Positions 11,295 through 21,299 of a stretch of DNA of 64,000 bases are shown here, piece by piece. Below the pieces are notes generated by a model. It had not been told where the DNA came from, searched no databases, and saw nothing but the letters and a program-made list of their open reading frames with translations. The stretch lies in assembly GCF_041381155.1 (NCBI RefSeq), contig NC_091137.1, positions 24,225,655 through 24,289,654 of the forward strand, in the 5' to 3' direction. This DNA is from Argopecten irradians (taxonomy: Eukaryota; Mollusca; Bivalvia; Pectinida; Pectinidae). Made by a program: the position numbers and the translations under genes. The stretch's first letter is position 1; every line of letters begins with the position of its first letter.

Positions 11295-12896
11295 ACAAAT
11301 CATTGTGTCTGGTTGGTCCGGTGTTCAGTTCTGCGTAAACGACAAATCCAAGTACAACATGTATGACAGATAGTGACCATACTAAATTCGTCAATTGAAG
11401 TGTATTGCTACCAAGAAGACTTAATCTGAAGTTTCTCTGCGTAATATTTCAAAGGGAAAAGAAAATCAGAGAAAATATCCTTCTCTCTATTGAATCACGT
11501 AGATGATTGTATGGTGGACGACAAATTTTGTTTGATTCGTGACACATGCTACTGTGTCATTCTATGCTGCATATGTGACTTTCTTTACTAAATCTTCTTT
11601 TTATACCTTCTTCTCTTCATATGTAGAATGACTTGAATGAAGCGACTAGATCATCACCTTCATTAGTAACTTCAAAAAATTTATATCACTTAATTCTAAT
11701 GAAAAATATCCAGCCTATTACAATTTTGGTGACAGATATCCAAATATTGTATACAAAGTTAAGACATCGATATAGCCAGTTAAATTTTGATTTATTTCGT
11801 GTAAACGTAATCAACAGTCCAATTGTTTCTGTGGTCATAAGTGTGAGAGTGCCTATCATTTTATCTTCCAATGTAATAAGTATGTGAATGGCAGAATTAT
11901 TTTATTAAATAACTTTAAAAAACTTGAATGCTGATTTAAATTTGGAAGTTTTACTATGTGGCAGCGAGCTAAAAGCTGATCACATAAACCAAAGTATTTT
12001 CAGACACGTGCATCAATTTTTAAAGTCCAGCAAATGATTTTGATTTTATTAAAATGTAAATTTTGTATTTAATTTAATTAATATTATCTAGGTTGATTGC
12101 CTCTTGTCTCGTCTTTGTATGTTAGAAGAAGGCTTATATAAGTTGTAATAACATTTGCCTTATCCCATTGTCTTTTGTTTTGACAATAAAATATGTTGAA
12201 ACTGAAAAAAAAATAAAATAAAATAAAAAAAAAAACACATGTGAGACACTGTACGGGTGGCGTTGTGGAGACCAGAAATGTTTCACAACGTAAAAAAGTG
12301 ATATATAATAGACAAGAACTTTAATTATAGGTTCACGTGCGTACATAAGTCTAGTACATACTCTCTCTTATTTTTGGTGATTCCCGCATAACGCTTGCGA
12401 AATGTTTACTATGGAATCAATTTTTTTCAATTGGGAATTGTCAAAGATAGCTTCCAAGCATAATGGCGGTACACATGTTCTCTGTAGGTCCCGTCTTAAC
12501 TGGCCATGTCTAATCATTTAGCTCGGGAACCATCGGGATAGGTAATTTACTTTGTAAATAGTTAGGGATAAATAATATGACTTTTTTTTTCTTGACTTAC
12601 ACCATGTGCGTTACAAAGATAAACTATTATCAATACCAAGAGTCAATATGAAGCATGCGTATTCCAGCACACTGTACCATACGAAGTATGTTGCTTTTCT
12701 AAGTCAGTAAATCCTTGCTCTATTCTTTTTAAATTCGCTAAACCTATTTATAGCGACTATAACGAATGTACACGTACAGGCAACATCACAAATAAAGAAT
12801 AAATACATTCATCTGCTTGAAAAGTGCAATAAGTTTCTCCATGTGTTCTTATCCTTCAGTGTTTGTATGTCAAACTGAATCAACACATTTCTGTTT
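11295..12896. other. Intergenic DNA with A-rich simple repeat
   Basis: There is no gene I can support. An A/T simple repeat, (AAATA)n-like and then poly-A, lies at about 12204-12235. Confidence 0.4.
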
Positions 12897-13080
12897 GCCC
12901 CCATAGTTCTTTGTCACTGGTTAAGCCGTTTGTCCTTTGTCTGTATAATGTGACTGGGAAGGGTGTCTTTGGCGGCATGCTTCAGTGAGATAGCACTACA
13001 AAAAGGGCATAAGTCCTACTATTACAAAGAGGCACAGCATAAATACACTGCATTTCAAACCGAACTAAGCCAATCGATCC
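12897..13080 (+). mobile_element. ~540-bp dispersed repeat (family C), fragment
   Basis: It aligns with the middle of the full copy at 25388: CCGTTTGTCCTTTGTCTGTATAATGTGACTGGGAAGGGTGTCTTTGGCGGCATGCTTCAGTGAGATAGCACTAC (shown in part). Both ends are lost. Confidence 0.7.
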
Positions 13081-13639
13081 ACCAACTCCTGTTTGAAAAC
13101 CAGAAAGCGCTTGTTCTTTTTGTCTTCACTTCAAGGGGTGTCGTATGTGGTTTTAAAAGTATAACTGACACAACATTTTTGTTTTTTGAATAACAACCAC
13201 GCAGAGTTCTTTTGGTGTTATATACGACTGAGCAATTGGATAAAAAAAGGAACACCCATTTCAACAAATAACGCAAAATTCATATTTACACAAACTAGAA
13301 TTTAATCAATCGTGCACTCAAGTAAATTACATTTTGGGAAAAGAAATTAATAATTTCTTGCATGGATTGTTTGGAGTTTATTTCCCGTAAATGGTATTAT
13401 TATGCGTTTACAATTGTCAAAAAGTAGAATGTAATTTTTTGAGTGTTTGTACCACCTAAATAATTAACGAACTTACCATGTTATTGAAAATTTCAAGCGC
13501 AGAATGATTTCTATTATAACTACATCAAATTTCATTATAGTTCTAAAGCTTCAATGACTTTCAATAAGCGAGATGATGATTTGTAAATATAACATTAACC
13601 GTAAGTATCTTATCACTGTTACAGACACATTAAAAACAG

Positions 13640-13930
13640 AGAAATTGAAGGACTCTGGTATGGAAGGCCAAGCCTGTACATCTGTAAGGACGTCGCTATT
13701 TGGGCGGATATGTAACTGGAAGGACACTCTCCAATGTAAAGCGCTTACTATATCGACACAGGAGCCCAAACACGTAACGGCAAGGACACCGTATATAGCG
13801 CTTTCTGAAATGACACAGGGATGATTAAAGAGAACGCGTAACTCTGATTGAAGGCCACGACTAAATACCGATTAAGCTGAACGGGCATGTAGCAGGAAGG
13901 ACAGAGATATTGGAAGGATTCCGCGTTCAT
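13640..13930. repeat. Degenerate tandem repeat with GGAAGGACAC motif
   Basis: Related phrases recur: GTAACTGGAAGGACACTCTCC, then GTAACGGCAAGGACACCGTA, then GTAGCAGGAAGGACAGAGA. AGCGCTT and GACACAGG also recur between them. The period is roughly 60 bp but irregular. An open frame across it has no splice or family support. Confidence 0.45.
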
Positions 13931-14186
13931 GATCAGTATCTACATCATACTAAAGACTACAAGGACATATTTAGAAAACACGAAATTGCATTACATGTTA
14001 GTGGTATTATAACATAATGACGTTTTTTGAATGATCAACGATTTGTGGTATGGAATCATTCATTTTTCCTCAAGATCGTCCTCTGGGTCACACACATTGA
14101 ACAAATCCCATCTGTATTATACTTGCAACTTCTAATATAATTAACAAGTAATCGGAAAGTATACACAGTTTTTAATGTCTCTCGTT

Positions 14187-14972
14187 TTACCATACTTTAG
14201 ATTTTCCCATAAACAAAGAACCATAACGCTTTCGTCCGCCATTCCTTGACATGAATAATGTTCCGTATCTCTTTTCAACTTGTTCAGGATCACCATCGTC
14301 ATCGAGATCCTCGTTATCCTCGTCAGATCGTTTACCAAAGTAGCGACCATACCTGTATTTCAGGCCACGTGCACTTCCCAGGTTCAGTGTCCCGTACCGT
14401 TTGTCCATGACGCCCTCGTCACTTTCATCTTCACGTTTGGTGACGTCACGGTACCGATACAGCCGACCTATACCACTACCTATGTTGAGCGTGCCGTATC
14501 GTTTACCGCGTGCTCCGTACCGATAACCTCCTCTGTTCTTCTTTCCACCGAGGAATAACATTCCATACCGTTTTCTTGGGTATCCGTATCGGGATGACCC
14601 CATGAAGGTTGTGCCGAATCGCTTGGATATGTCAGCATCCGGATACTCAACGTCATCCATTTCATTACTTCCGGACAAATCATTACTGTTGTCTAATCCC
14701 GTCATGCTGTAAGCGTCCATCAAGCAAGCGTCAGGATTATCGACACATCGCTGACATACATCGTATGCCTTGTCCTCCATACAACATGTCGTCAGCTGTA
14801 CAGCAATATCTCCCGGAAGTCGTGAACACCGGAAACAGATCCCGGCAACATCCAGGTCTTTATCACAGCGTGTGCCCTCAGACATGTCACTGACGGGGAT
14901 AGATACTTCCTTTTCCGCTGAGGCAAAGGTCATGCCGTACACCAACACAGCGAGACCGAAAGCTAGAACCAT
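14187..14972 (-). CDS. Secreted neuropeptide precursor, YGTLFMG-type
   Basis: This is a complete 261-residue prohormone. Residues 1-19 form a signal peptide ending FASA. Residues 36-83 form a domain with eight cysteines (36, 46, 49, 63, 64, 73, 76, 83). After an acidic linker, KR sites (117, 134, 157, 179, 191, 214, 234) and RKR (247-249) release related peptides. These begin FGTTFMG, YGMLFLG, YGTLNIG, YGTLNLG, YGTLFMS and YGSLFMG. YFGKR at 211-215 is the one clear amidation site. Acidic spacers (EDESDEG, SDEDNEDLDDDGD) separate copies. This layout is typical of molluscan neuropeptide precursors processed by prohormone convertases. The family name is uncertain: it may belong to the group annotated in molluscs as PTSP-like or prohormone-4-like. 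A splice acceptor (TTGTTGTTTTAG) sits directly before the ATG, so an upstream exon should exist. The stop is TAA after KSKVW. Confidence 0.9.
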   Translation of the reverse strand: MVLAFGLAVLVYGMTFASAEKEVSIPVSDMSEGTRCDKDLDVAGICFRCSRLPGDIAVQLTTCCMEDKAYDVCQRCVDNPDACLMDAYSMTGLDNSNDLSGSNEMDDVEYPDADISKRFGTTFMGSSRYGYPRKRYGMLFLGGKKNRGGYRYGARGKRYGTLNIGSGIGRLYRYRDVTKREDESDEGVMDKRYGTLNLGSARGLKYRYGRYFGKRSDEDNEDLDDDGDPEQVEKRYGTLFMSRNGGRKRYGSLFMGKSKVW

Positions 14973-15346
14973 CTAAAACAACAACCACAAAAAAATAATC
15001 TGTCTTCTTTTTTTAAAAACAAGTCAAAATGTAACAGTACATTATGATATATAACTGCAATTAATTGTTTGGGGAAAATATCGCATCTAAAATGATAAAA
15101 CTGTAAAACGAACAAGAAAAGAAAAAAGAAACTCGTAGGCAACCTATTTAAAGGTCAATGCATGCCCTATCAAAACGTTAAATTCTGTCTGTGTTTCTGT
15201 CAAACATTTCCATGGTTTCACAGATTTGTTTTTTTCAACAATTGCACAAATCACGATTCAGTTTTGATGGATAAATTTAATATTTTCGAAACCAAGGTAA
15301 AACACAACGTTAATAGATAAAACTATGAAGGTACCATGGAATACAT
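14973..15346 (-). other. Neuropeptide gene 5' intron (3' end)
   Basis: On the - strand, a T-rich tract and TTTTAG end directly at the ATG at 14972. This indicates that the bases beyond 14973 are intron and that the 5' UTR, or a few N-terminal codons, lie further upstream at higher coordinates. No second coding exon could be identified. Confidence 0.6.
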
Positions 15347-15642
15347 ACATCCTCGATACGCCAGGGGTTCCGATCACTCTACACCCCTTGACTATCTCAT
15401 AGTGAAATTGGAGCCAGCTCAGCGGAAAACATTTGACCAACCACAGGCCAGCAAAGATTTCCTTTGAAGCGACGCCTATCATCAAAGCCACACAGTTGAC
15501 CACAGTGTACCGTTATACGGCTATTTTGATGTACACCAAAGGACTGAATTACCTGTTTTGTCCTGTTGCCTTGAATTTTACTATGAGATAGTCCAGAGGT
15601 GTAGAGATCGTAAGGGATCGGAAACCCTGGAGTATCGAGGAT
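15347..15642 (-). mobile_element. MITE family B, copy 2, with target duplication
   Basis: It starts ACATCCTCGATACGCCAGGG and ends CCCTGGAGTATCGAGGAT. ATGGAATACAT is present on both sides (15336-15346 and 15641-15651), a 9-11-bp target site duplication depending on where the end is set. The interior is the reverse complement of copy 1 (GTTGACCACAGTG). A 9-11-bp duplication is the size produced by Mutator-like transposases. Confidence 0.87.
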
Positions 15643-15651
15643 GGAATACAT

Positions 15652-17745
15652 AGAGAATACATTATTTTTTGTCATGCAACATTACAAAAATGCAAGTTTT
15701 TTATATTTAGCAGTGTTACATTTTTTAACACATTCGTATTACAATGTTCAACAAAGATTTCCGACTTTCAAGCAGTGGATCAACCAATAGTCGGTCGATG
15801 GAATCGGCGCAAGTGTTAAAATAAGTTTTTTTCCTTCAGTGCCGAATACAGAAAAAATGCAAATGCTAGTTGCTTTGTGCTTTTTTTTGGTATGAAGGCG
15901 TCGTTTTTCCGAAAATCCTTTACATAGACGGATAAATAGAAGGTAAACAACCAAAATGATTCATTATTTTAGGATTACAGATATAATGTCGTACCAGAAA
16001 TGTTTTAAAACCAATTTTGAATTCAGCGTCAGTAAAAACACCGAACACATCGAGAGAAAGGGTATTGGCTGTGCTTTATTACTTATCAGTCATGTCAGTA
16101 GAAACATTACACGTAGTAAACACATTATTTAAAACGGGTTACTTTTCACACTGTATGATTATCTGATAATAAGTTTTCTTATTTGTGATTTACAGATTTC
16201 TCAGAAATGTGATACACTGAATGCTTACAAAAAATTCCATAGTACTCTTTATTTGTTTAACCCAATCATGTCCAACCCTTTTATACAATCCAAGCATTGA
16301 TTTTCATATTACTTGCGTCTGAGTTATTTTATTATCTTTTCTTTTTTTGTGTCGAAATGAGACATTTGCAACATCATGGACAATTCATGCGAAAGTCGTT
16401 GGTCATTAGGCTTTAATGCATTAAATTTTGTTTATAAGAATGTAACAATAACATAAACATAAAAATAATGTAAAATGACGTTTTTCACACCTCATCCTTA
16501 ACTAAAGGTGGTATTATAGTGGGGTTTTGGTAAAAACTCATTATGTGTCTAGTAAACTGATTAAATGCACGCTTACAAAACACGTTGTTCATTGTACTTA
16601 ATATGTAATAATATTGAATACGTAAACAAACCGTAAACAAAATCAAAATATCCAGTTATCTATTAGTGAGAAATTCGAAGCATCACCTTATAATTCTATA
16701 ATACTGCATGCAATTTAATAGGTTTAATGCTCCGCTGGCTCATTGCTAGTTATTCCGATCTGCAGACTAGTTCAGACTATTTAGCCACAAACGCTCTGTA
16801 AAATTTGGAAGTTCTAGTTGATTTTTAATTAGTATACAGTATCCTTTCACTATGATCAACAAAGGGTTTGATATAAACATCACAGAATCTTCACTCCTCT
16901 GGTAATTTGTTTCCATTGGACATGATTAATAAACACCCGAATCAGTAAGTACAATAACAAAGCAATGTCAGTCACCACTATCGTAATTCGCTACCTAAAA
17001 AAGCTTCATTAAATAACAGAGAAATGAATACATTACGTAACTTTTGCCGATTTTGATGCCAATAGAAAAATCGATTTTTGACAACCTAGTCTAGCACACG
17101 GTATTATATTAATGCGTGAAAACTATCAATATTCTCTAGGAACCCGCGTTTTAACAATTGCTGTAAAATTCTAATGCTTTCTCCATGTTCAAAAGCCCAT
17201 AACGAACCTTGATAATGCCAATATTGAGTTTGAACGATATGCTAACTCTATAATACGACTGCCAAAGTAACAAATGGTATCTAAAGAGCATGTTTTACAC
17301 ACAAGTACATCTGAATACAACATACTATGTACAGATAGGGCCACAACATATTGTTTGTCTATGGCGGACATATTGGTTCCAACGTATTGCTAGTTTGGAT
17401 TGACAGATTTTTACATCCTATGCAACTACGCTGGTAAACGTTCAAGGCGTCGACTGAGAAATAAAATTCATTGTACTGCTGTTTGACCTACCAAAAGAAG
17501 GTCTGAAACTCACGACCGAGAGGCAAAACTTTATCATCTCTTTATGACATTATTCTCCGTTCATACTGCTAAAAAGGGTTAACTTATGTAATAATTTGAT
17601 AATTCATCTGGTAAATAATATATTGGTATGCTTAATTAATGATGATGCGAGTATGAATGACGATCATTGATGAGGCTGAATGATATGAGTGTGATAGTCA
17701 TTTTTGAGGGTATCAAATAAACGATGCAGCTGTTGATTAACAATT
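15652..17745. other. Intergenic/intronic DNA, no gene seen
   Basis: I found no exon, tRNA or tandem array that I can support. Short open frames only. Confidence 0.4.
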
Positions 17746-17753
17746 TGTTTATA

Positions 17754-17775
17754 CCACACGTGGTATAAACTCTGT
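17754..17775. repeat. 22-bp near-perfect palindrome
   Basis: TTTATACCAC, two bases, then GTGGTATAAA. It stands at the left side of a stretch with a CCAAT-type motif (GATTGGCTGAC) and TGACGTCA sites, and may be the edge of the mobile element that also contains the foldback at 17995. Confidence 0.75.
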
Positions 17776-17994
17776 CGCATTCTGATTGGCTGACACGATG
17801 AACTTTGACCGAACTACGTCTTTCTGAGTGTCGTGTCATCATTTGTCGACGTCATCAATAATCGAGTGACGTCATGCTATGCTGTGATTGCCGCTTGACG
17901 CCAAAACTGCTGTTGGATAGCGTACTTATCCTCGTCGTATTTCTATCGGCTAAAAGCGAATATAATTGTGGTAGAAACAGGTCACGCGACTCAT

Positions 17995-18132
17995 GGCTGT
18001 TGGATATGGAATTTATTCCACACTCGTAAGTTATTTTTTAAAAGTTACAAAAGACACTCGCTAAAGCTCGTGTCTTTTGTAACTTTTAAAAAATAACTCA
18101 CTCGTGTGGAATAAATTCCATATCCAACAGCC
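17995..18132. repeat. Foldback: ~66-bp inverted repeat
   Basis: The left arm starts GGCTGTTGGATATGGAATTT and ends in ACAAAAGACACTCGC. The right arm is its reverse complement and ends ATTCCATATCCAACAGCC. The loop is about TAAA. The arms differ mainly where both carry ACTCG in the same orientation (CACTCGTAAG on the left, CACTCGTGTGG on the right). It could form a long hairpin. It is probably a non-autonomous foldback element. Confidence 0.92.
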
Positions 18133-18985
18133 ACTCGTTGTGTAACCTCTATATCTCTGAATATGTAAAATCGTCTAACATAAATATGAAATAATTCATT
18201 AAATATAACCCTTTAAATCCAACTTACAACAAAAATGTTATCAGTAACATATGTGACATATTGTGACAATAATATTAATTGTTGGTAAGCATCAACAATG
18301 TGTTATTAACAACATTCTAGTTATGGTAAGCAAATTGCATTTTTATATCGGTTATATGTCTTTACCATCCTTAGTTGCACCAAATGCCAGGTTTTACGCA
18401 CCCTGAAAACCAGACAACTGATACAGGAATGATTGTCCTCTTGTTTTTATCGTAGTTCCATACAATTTAAGTCGGTTAACAAACCAGATACGGAGATTGT
18501 GTCGATCTCTCATCGAGTAATCCCTTTATGCTAATCGTATTATAAATGACAGTTCTCCACAGGAGTGTGAGCGGCGATAGAAATCTTGTCTCAGCTATGT
18601 CCAGTGCGGTATTCTATGTCCAGTCCACCTACCCAGTGTTTACACTGTAAACAACAGTCTGTGGTGATTAGCAGGCTGTTTTGTTTTCTAATCATTACGT
18701 TCCTTTGATGGTAGCTTGTATTACCAATCATCAGACTGTTCCCATAGTCCTCATCCTTCTCTTTAAAGACTCAATACGCGCTAGAATGTGAGACTGGGGT
18801 AGGAATTGATTCCGGTCCGGATCTATTTTTGACGGTTTTGTATTTCTTAGACATCAAAGGAAGCAACAACAAAGCTACAAATGATATAGTTTAGGTGATC
18901 ACGGAGTTACATAAACATTGACAAATCAAGTCAAACACTCTCATTGTCGTCATTCTCGTTACACTCGTCAATTATAGTGATATAA
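18133..18985. other. Intergenic DNA, no gene seen
   Basis: I see no coding or repeat feature that I can support in this stretch. Confidence 0.4.
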
Positions 18986-18989
18986 CATA

Positions 18990-19165
18990 GTTGGAAATCC
19001 CTGATAATCCAGAGTTAGAATCCCGTGTAAAAGCGGTTGTTTAGGTCCTTGTACTGACCATAGGGCAGCGGTCTCTCTCCGGATACTTTGGCTTTACTCT
19101 ACCACCTAATCCTACCATGTCCTTACATGACCCTAGCTGTTGATAGGATGTTAAGGAATACGCCG
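18990..19165 (+). mobile_element. tRNA-derived SINE, 3' fragment
   Basis: It matches the intact SINE from the B-box region on (AGAGTTAGAATCCCGTG), through CAGCGGTCTCTCTCCGGATACTTTGGC, to the tail CCTTACATGACCCTAGCTGTTGATAGGATGTTAA. The first half of the tRNA head is lost. Confidence 0.75.
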
Positions 19166-19585
19166 TTTCCGGGATACAGGAGTGTTTAGATTTATTTAAA
19201 TGCGAAAAGGATAAAATATGTGTGTCATGGTTCACGATTAATAATCTTTTGGGACAATGAGAAGTTTAGACTGTGTTTTATTTATTTTAATAACAAGCAA
19301 AATCTGAACACTAGACATCACTTCTAGATAGATGCTTACGAAAACAGGTATATTGTATTCGGAAAGACGTGCTAAAAAGTAACTACAACAATTTGTGATC
19401 TGGAGGGTAGAATGAAAGGGAAATTCTGTTGATTGCCCCGTTAAAGTAAAACTAGACTGTTTTCTGAAAGTATCCAAATTCTACCAGAAAAACTAATTCT
19501 GAAGGTGCCGTATAGGTAATCATGAAATGCATGGGATAGATAGAGGTTCCCCATATAGAGGTTCCCCAACAAGTGAGTGTTGTTA

Positions 19586-19681
19586 ATCATGTTTATCAAA
19601 CTCGACTTTGTTAATTTAAATTTTAGTAATTTTTAAAAGATTCGAGCTTTAGCGAGTGTCCTTTTACATGATAAATGATAA
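19586..19681. repeat. Decayed foldback sharing the 18-kb core
   Basis: TAATCATGTTTATCAAACTCG on the left faces CGAGTGTCCTTTTACATGATAAATGAT on the right as an imperfect inverted repeat. It contains CGAGCTTTAGCGAGTGTC at 19644-19661, the reverse complement of the loop region of the foldback at 17995 (GACACTCGCTAAAGCTCG). Confidence 0.6.
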
Positions 19682-19699
19682 ATATCAGTTTTTCGTCGC

Positions 19700-20940
19700 C
19701 CCATGACTTTAACTCTATCTTTATATCACGATGGTCAGTTGTTTCTCGTCTACGTCAAGAAAGCTAGTTCACCACCACAATTTGCATACTGCGTATCTTT
19801 CCGCTGTAAAATATACTGCATAAAAAGAGAGTCAGATTTCTATTGTATATGCTTGAGATAAACAACCACCTTTTAATTTTATAAGTGCATTTTAAAAGAA
19901 AATGTGCCATGAAAAGTAGTCTAATGTCAAAAGCCATATAGGCAAACTATCGGAACCAAGAAAGGTTGGAAGCGACCAATGAGAGGCTCCGAAGGTGTTT
20001 ACAAACTGCTATGAAGTTTATCATATTATTGTCCGTTATGAAACATGCATAGCTATGGCATAAACCAGTACTAAATCTGCAGGTATGAGAACAATGAATT
20101 TCAATATCTTAAGGAATAGTGCTCATAAACATTGTATGATATCGTTATGTTATATGTACCGTAATGTTCCTCCTAATCAACCAAGAAGAACTTCTTATAT
20201 GGTCTTCAACATCAAAAGTGACTAACATTTGGAGAATAATAATATTATCCATGCAAAGGTTTTCAATTTAAGAAGATTAATACGAACTTAAAATGAATTT
20301 TGGCAGTATTGCAAAAAAAAAAAAACCTAAGGAGGGGATTGTTACGTTGCGTGAAGCCTGTACTGATACTATAATATTTTCGCAAATATTAGTCATTGGC
20401 TTTATTGATGGGTTCCCGCTTTCCTTGCTCTCAAATTATTTTCTTGATAATGTAATAAGAAACATTAAGTTTTTCTTCAACACCTTAGGTTATCAACATT
20501 CTACATGCTATTAAATGAAAACCAAGTAAAGTTTGGTCAATTATGGCACTTAAACATAATTCATTGTCAAAACAACCAACAAAGGGATCGGGTAAAAGTT
20601 TTTGCTATTTATAAAAGCCCTCTCCTAACATGCAATGACTAAACACATATCTCTTCAAATGTCTTTAAGGTGCATTTTTATATTGTGTTCCGCCATAACT
20701 TATCTCGTGTAATATCAACGTAATACATTTACATTATTAACGAGGTCGAAGGACAATTATCAATGATTATGGAAATGCGAAAAATGCAACACAATGTGTT
20801 GAAAACCTCCAGACCGGAAGTATCGCCGGAAATGACTTTACATGTGAAAATATGCTGATATCAGCTGATCAATAGCGACGCGAAAGCCTAATCACTATTT
20901 AGCTATTACATGATCGATAGTCATCTACAAATTAGCAGTA
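19700..20940. other. Intergenic DNA, no gene seen
   Basis: Nothing I can support. A poly-A run is at about 20312-20325. Confidence 0.35.
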
Positions 20941-20947
20941 ACTGTCG

Positions 20948-21000
20948 CCCAATCATCGTGTCGATAATGGCGGAACACGGTCACGTGACCTCTGATGGGG
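20948..21000 (+). promoter_or_regulatory. Promoter-like region with CCAAT and GTCACGTGAC
   Basis: CCCAATCA lies at 20948-20955. A perfect 12-bp palindrome, GGTCACGTGACC, at 20979-20990 contains the E-box CACGTG in the context GTCACGTGAC, the form bound by MiT/TFE and USF-type bHLH factors in animals. The surrounding bases are richer in C+G and CpG than the neighbourhood. A short open frame with a donor site follows (21056-21115). Function is inferred. Confidence 0.45.
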
Positions 21001-21055
21001 GTTGTCGGCGAGAAATGGCGCGTTTTATTGTTGAGCGTTGCCGTGCTTGAAGGAA

Positions 21056-21294
21056 ATGGGAAAAGCAACACAGAAATCTCATTTCCGTAAATACAGAAAG
21101 CTGTTCGGCATGAAGGTAATGAAGTAATATGACTTTAGTGCTTTATCGGTTTTCTTTGAATGAAATTAAAAATATGCTTACCACACGATTTCACTTAATT
21201 ACAGAAAATGCATTTCGGCTATGATTTGAATGAGGGCACTCCGGACGAAATGGCAGCAACGTGCTTATGGTTCTCAATTCTACATTGGGCTTAA
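21056..21294 (+). CDS. Putative short spliced ORF of unknown identity
   Basis: An ATG at 21056 opens 20 codons (MGKATQKSHFRKYRKLFGMK) ending exactly at a donor, AAG|GTAATG, at 21115. A second putative exon starts after TTAATTACAG at 21205 in the same phase. It reads KMHFGYDLNEG and on to LHWA, ends in TAA at 21294 and is followed at once by GTAAGT. The joined product would have 49 residues. An upstream ATG at 20967 opens a 27-codon frame ending TGA before it. The basic first exon next to a promoter-like segment suggests a real transcript, but the stop beside a donor could equally mean a non-coding or alternatively framed 5' leader. I do not recognise a family. Confidence 0.3.
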
Positions 21295-21299
21295 GTAAG

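Noticed and set aside
14141-14976. Other open frames overlapping the neuropeptide gene on both strands
   Set aside because: They are shadow frames of the precursor. Only the 261-residue frame shows a signal peptide and repeated KR-bounded peptides.
18030-18132. Rho-independent-type terminator
   Set aside because: It is a very long foldback in a eukaryotic context, without a gene ending at it; a repeat is the better explanation.
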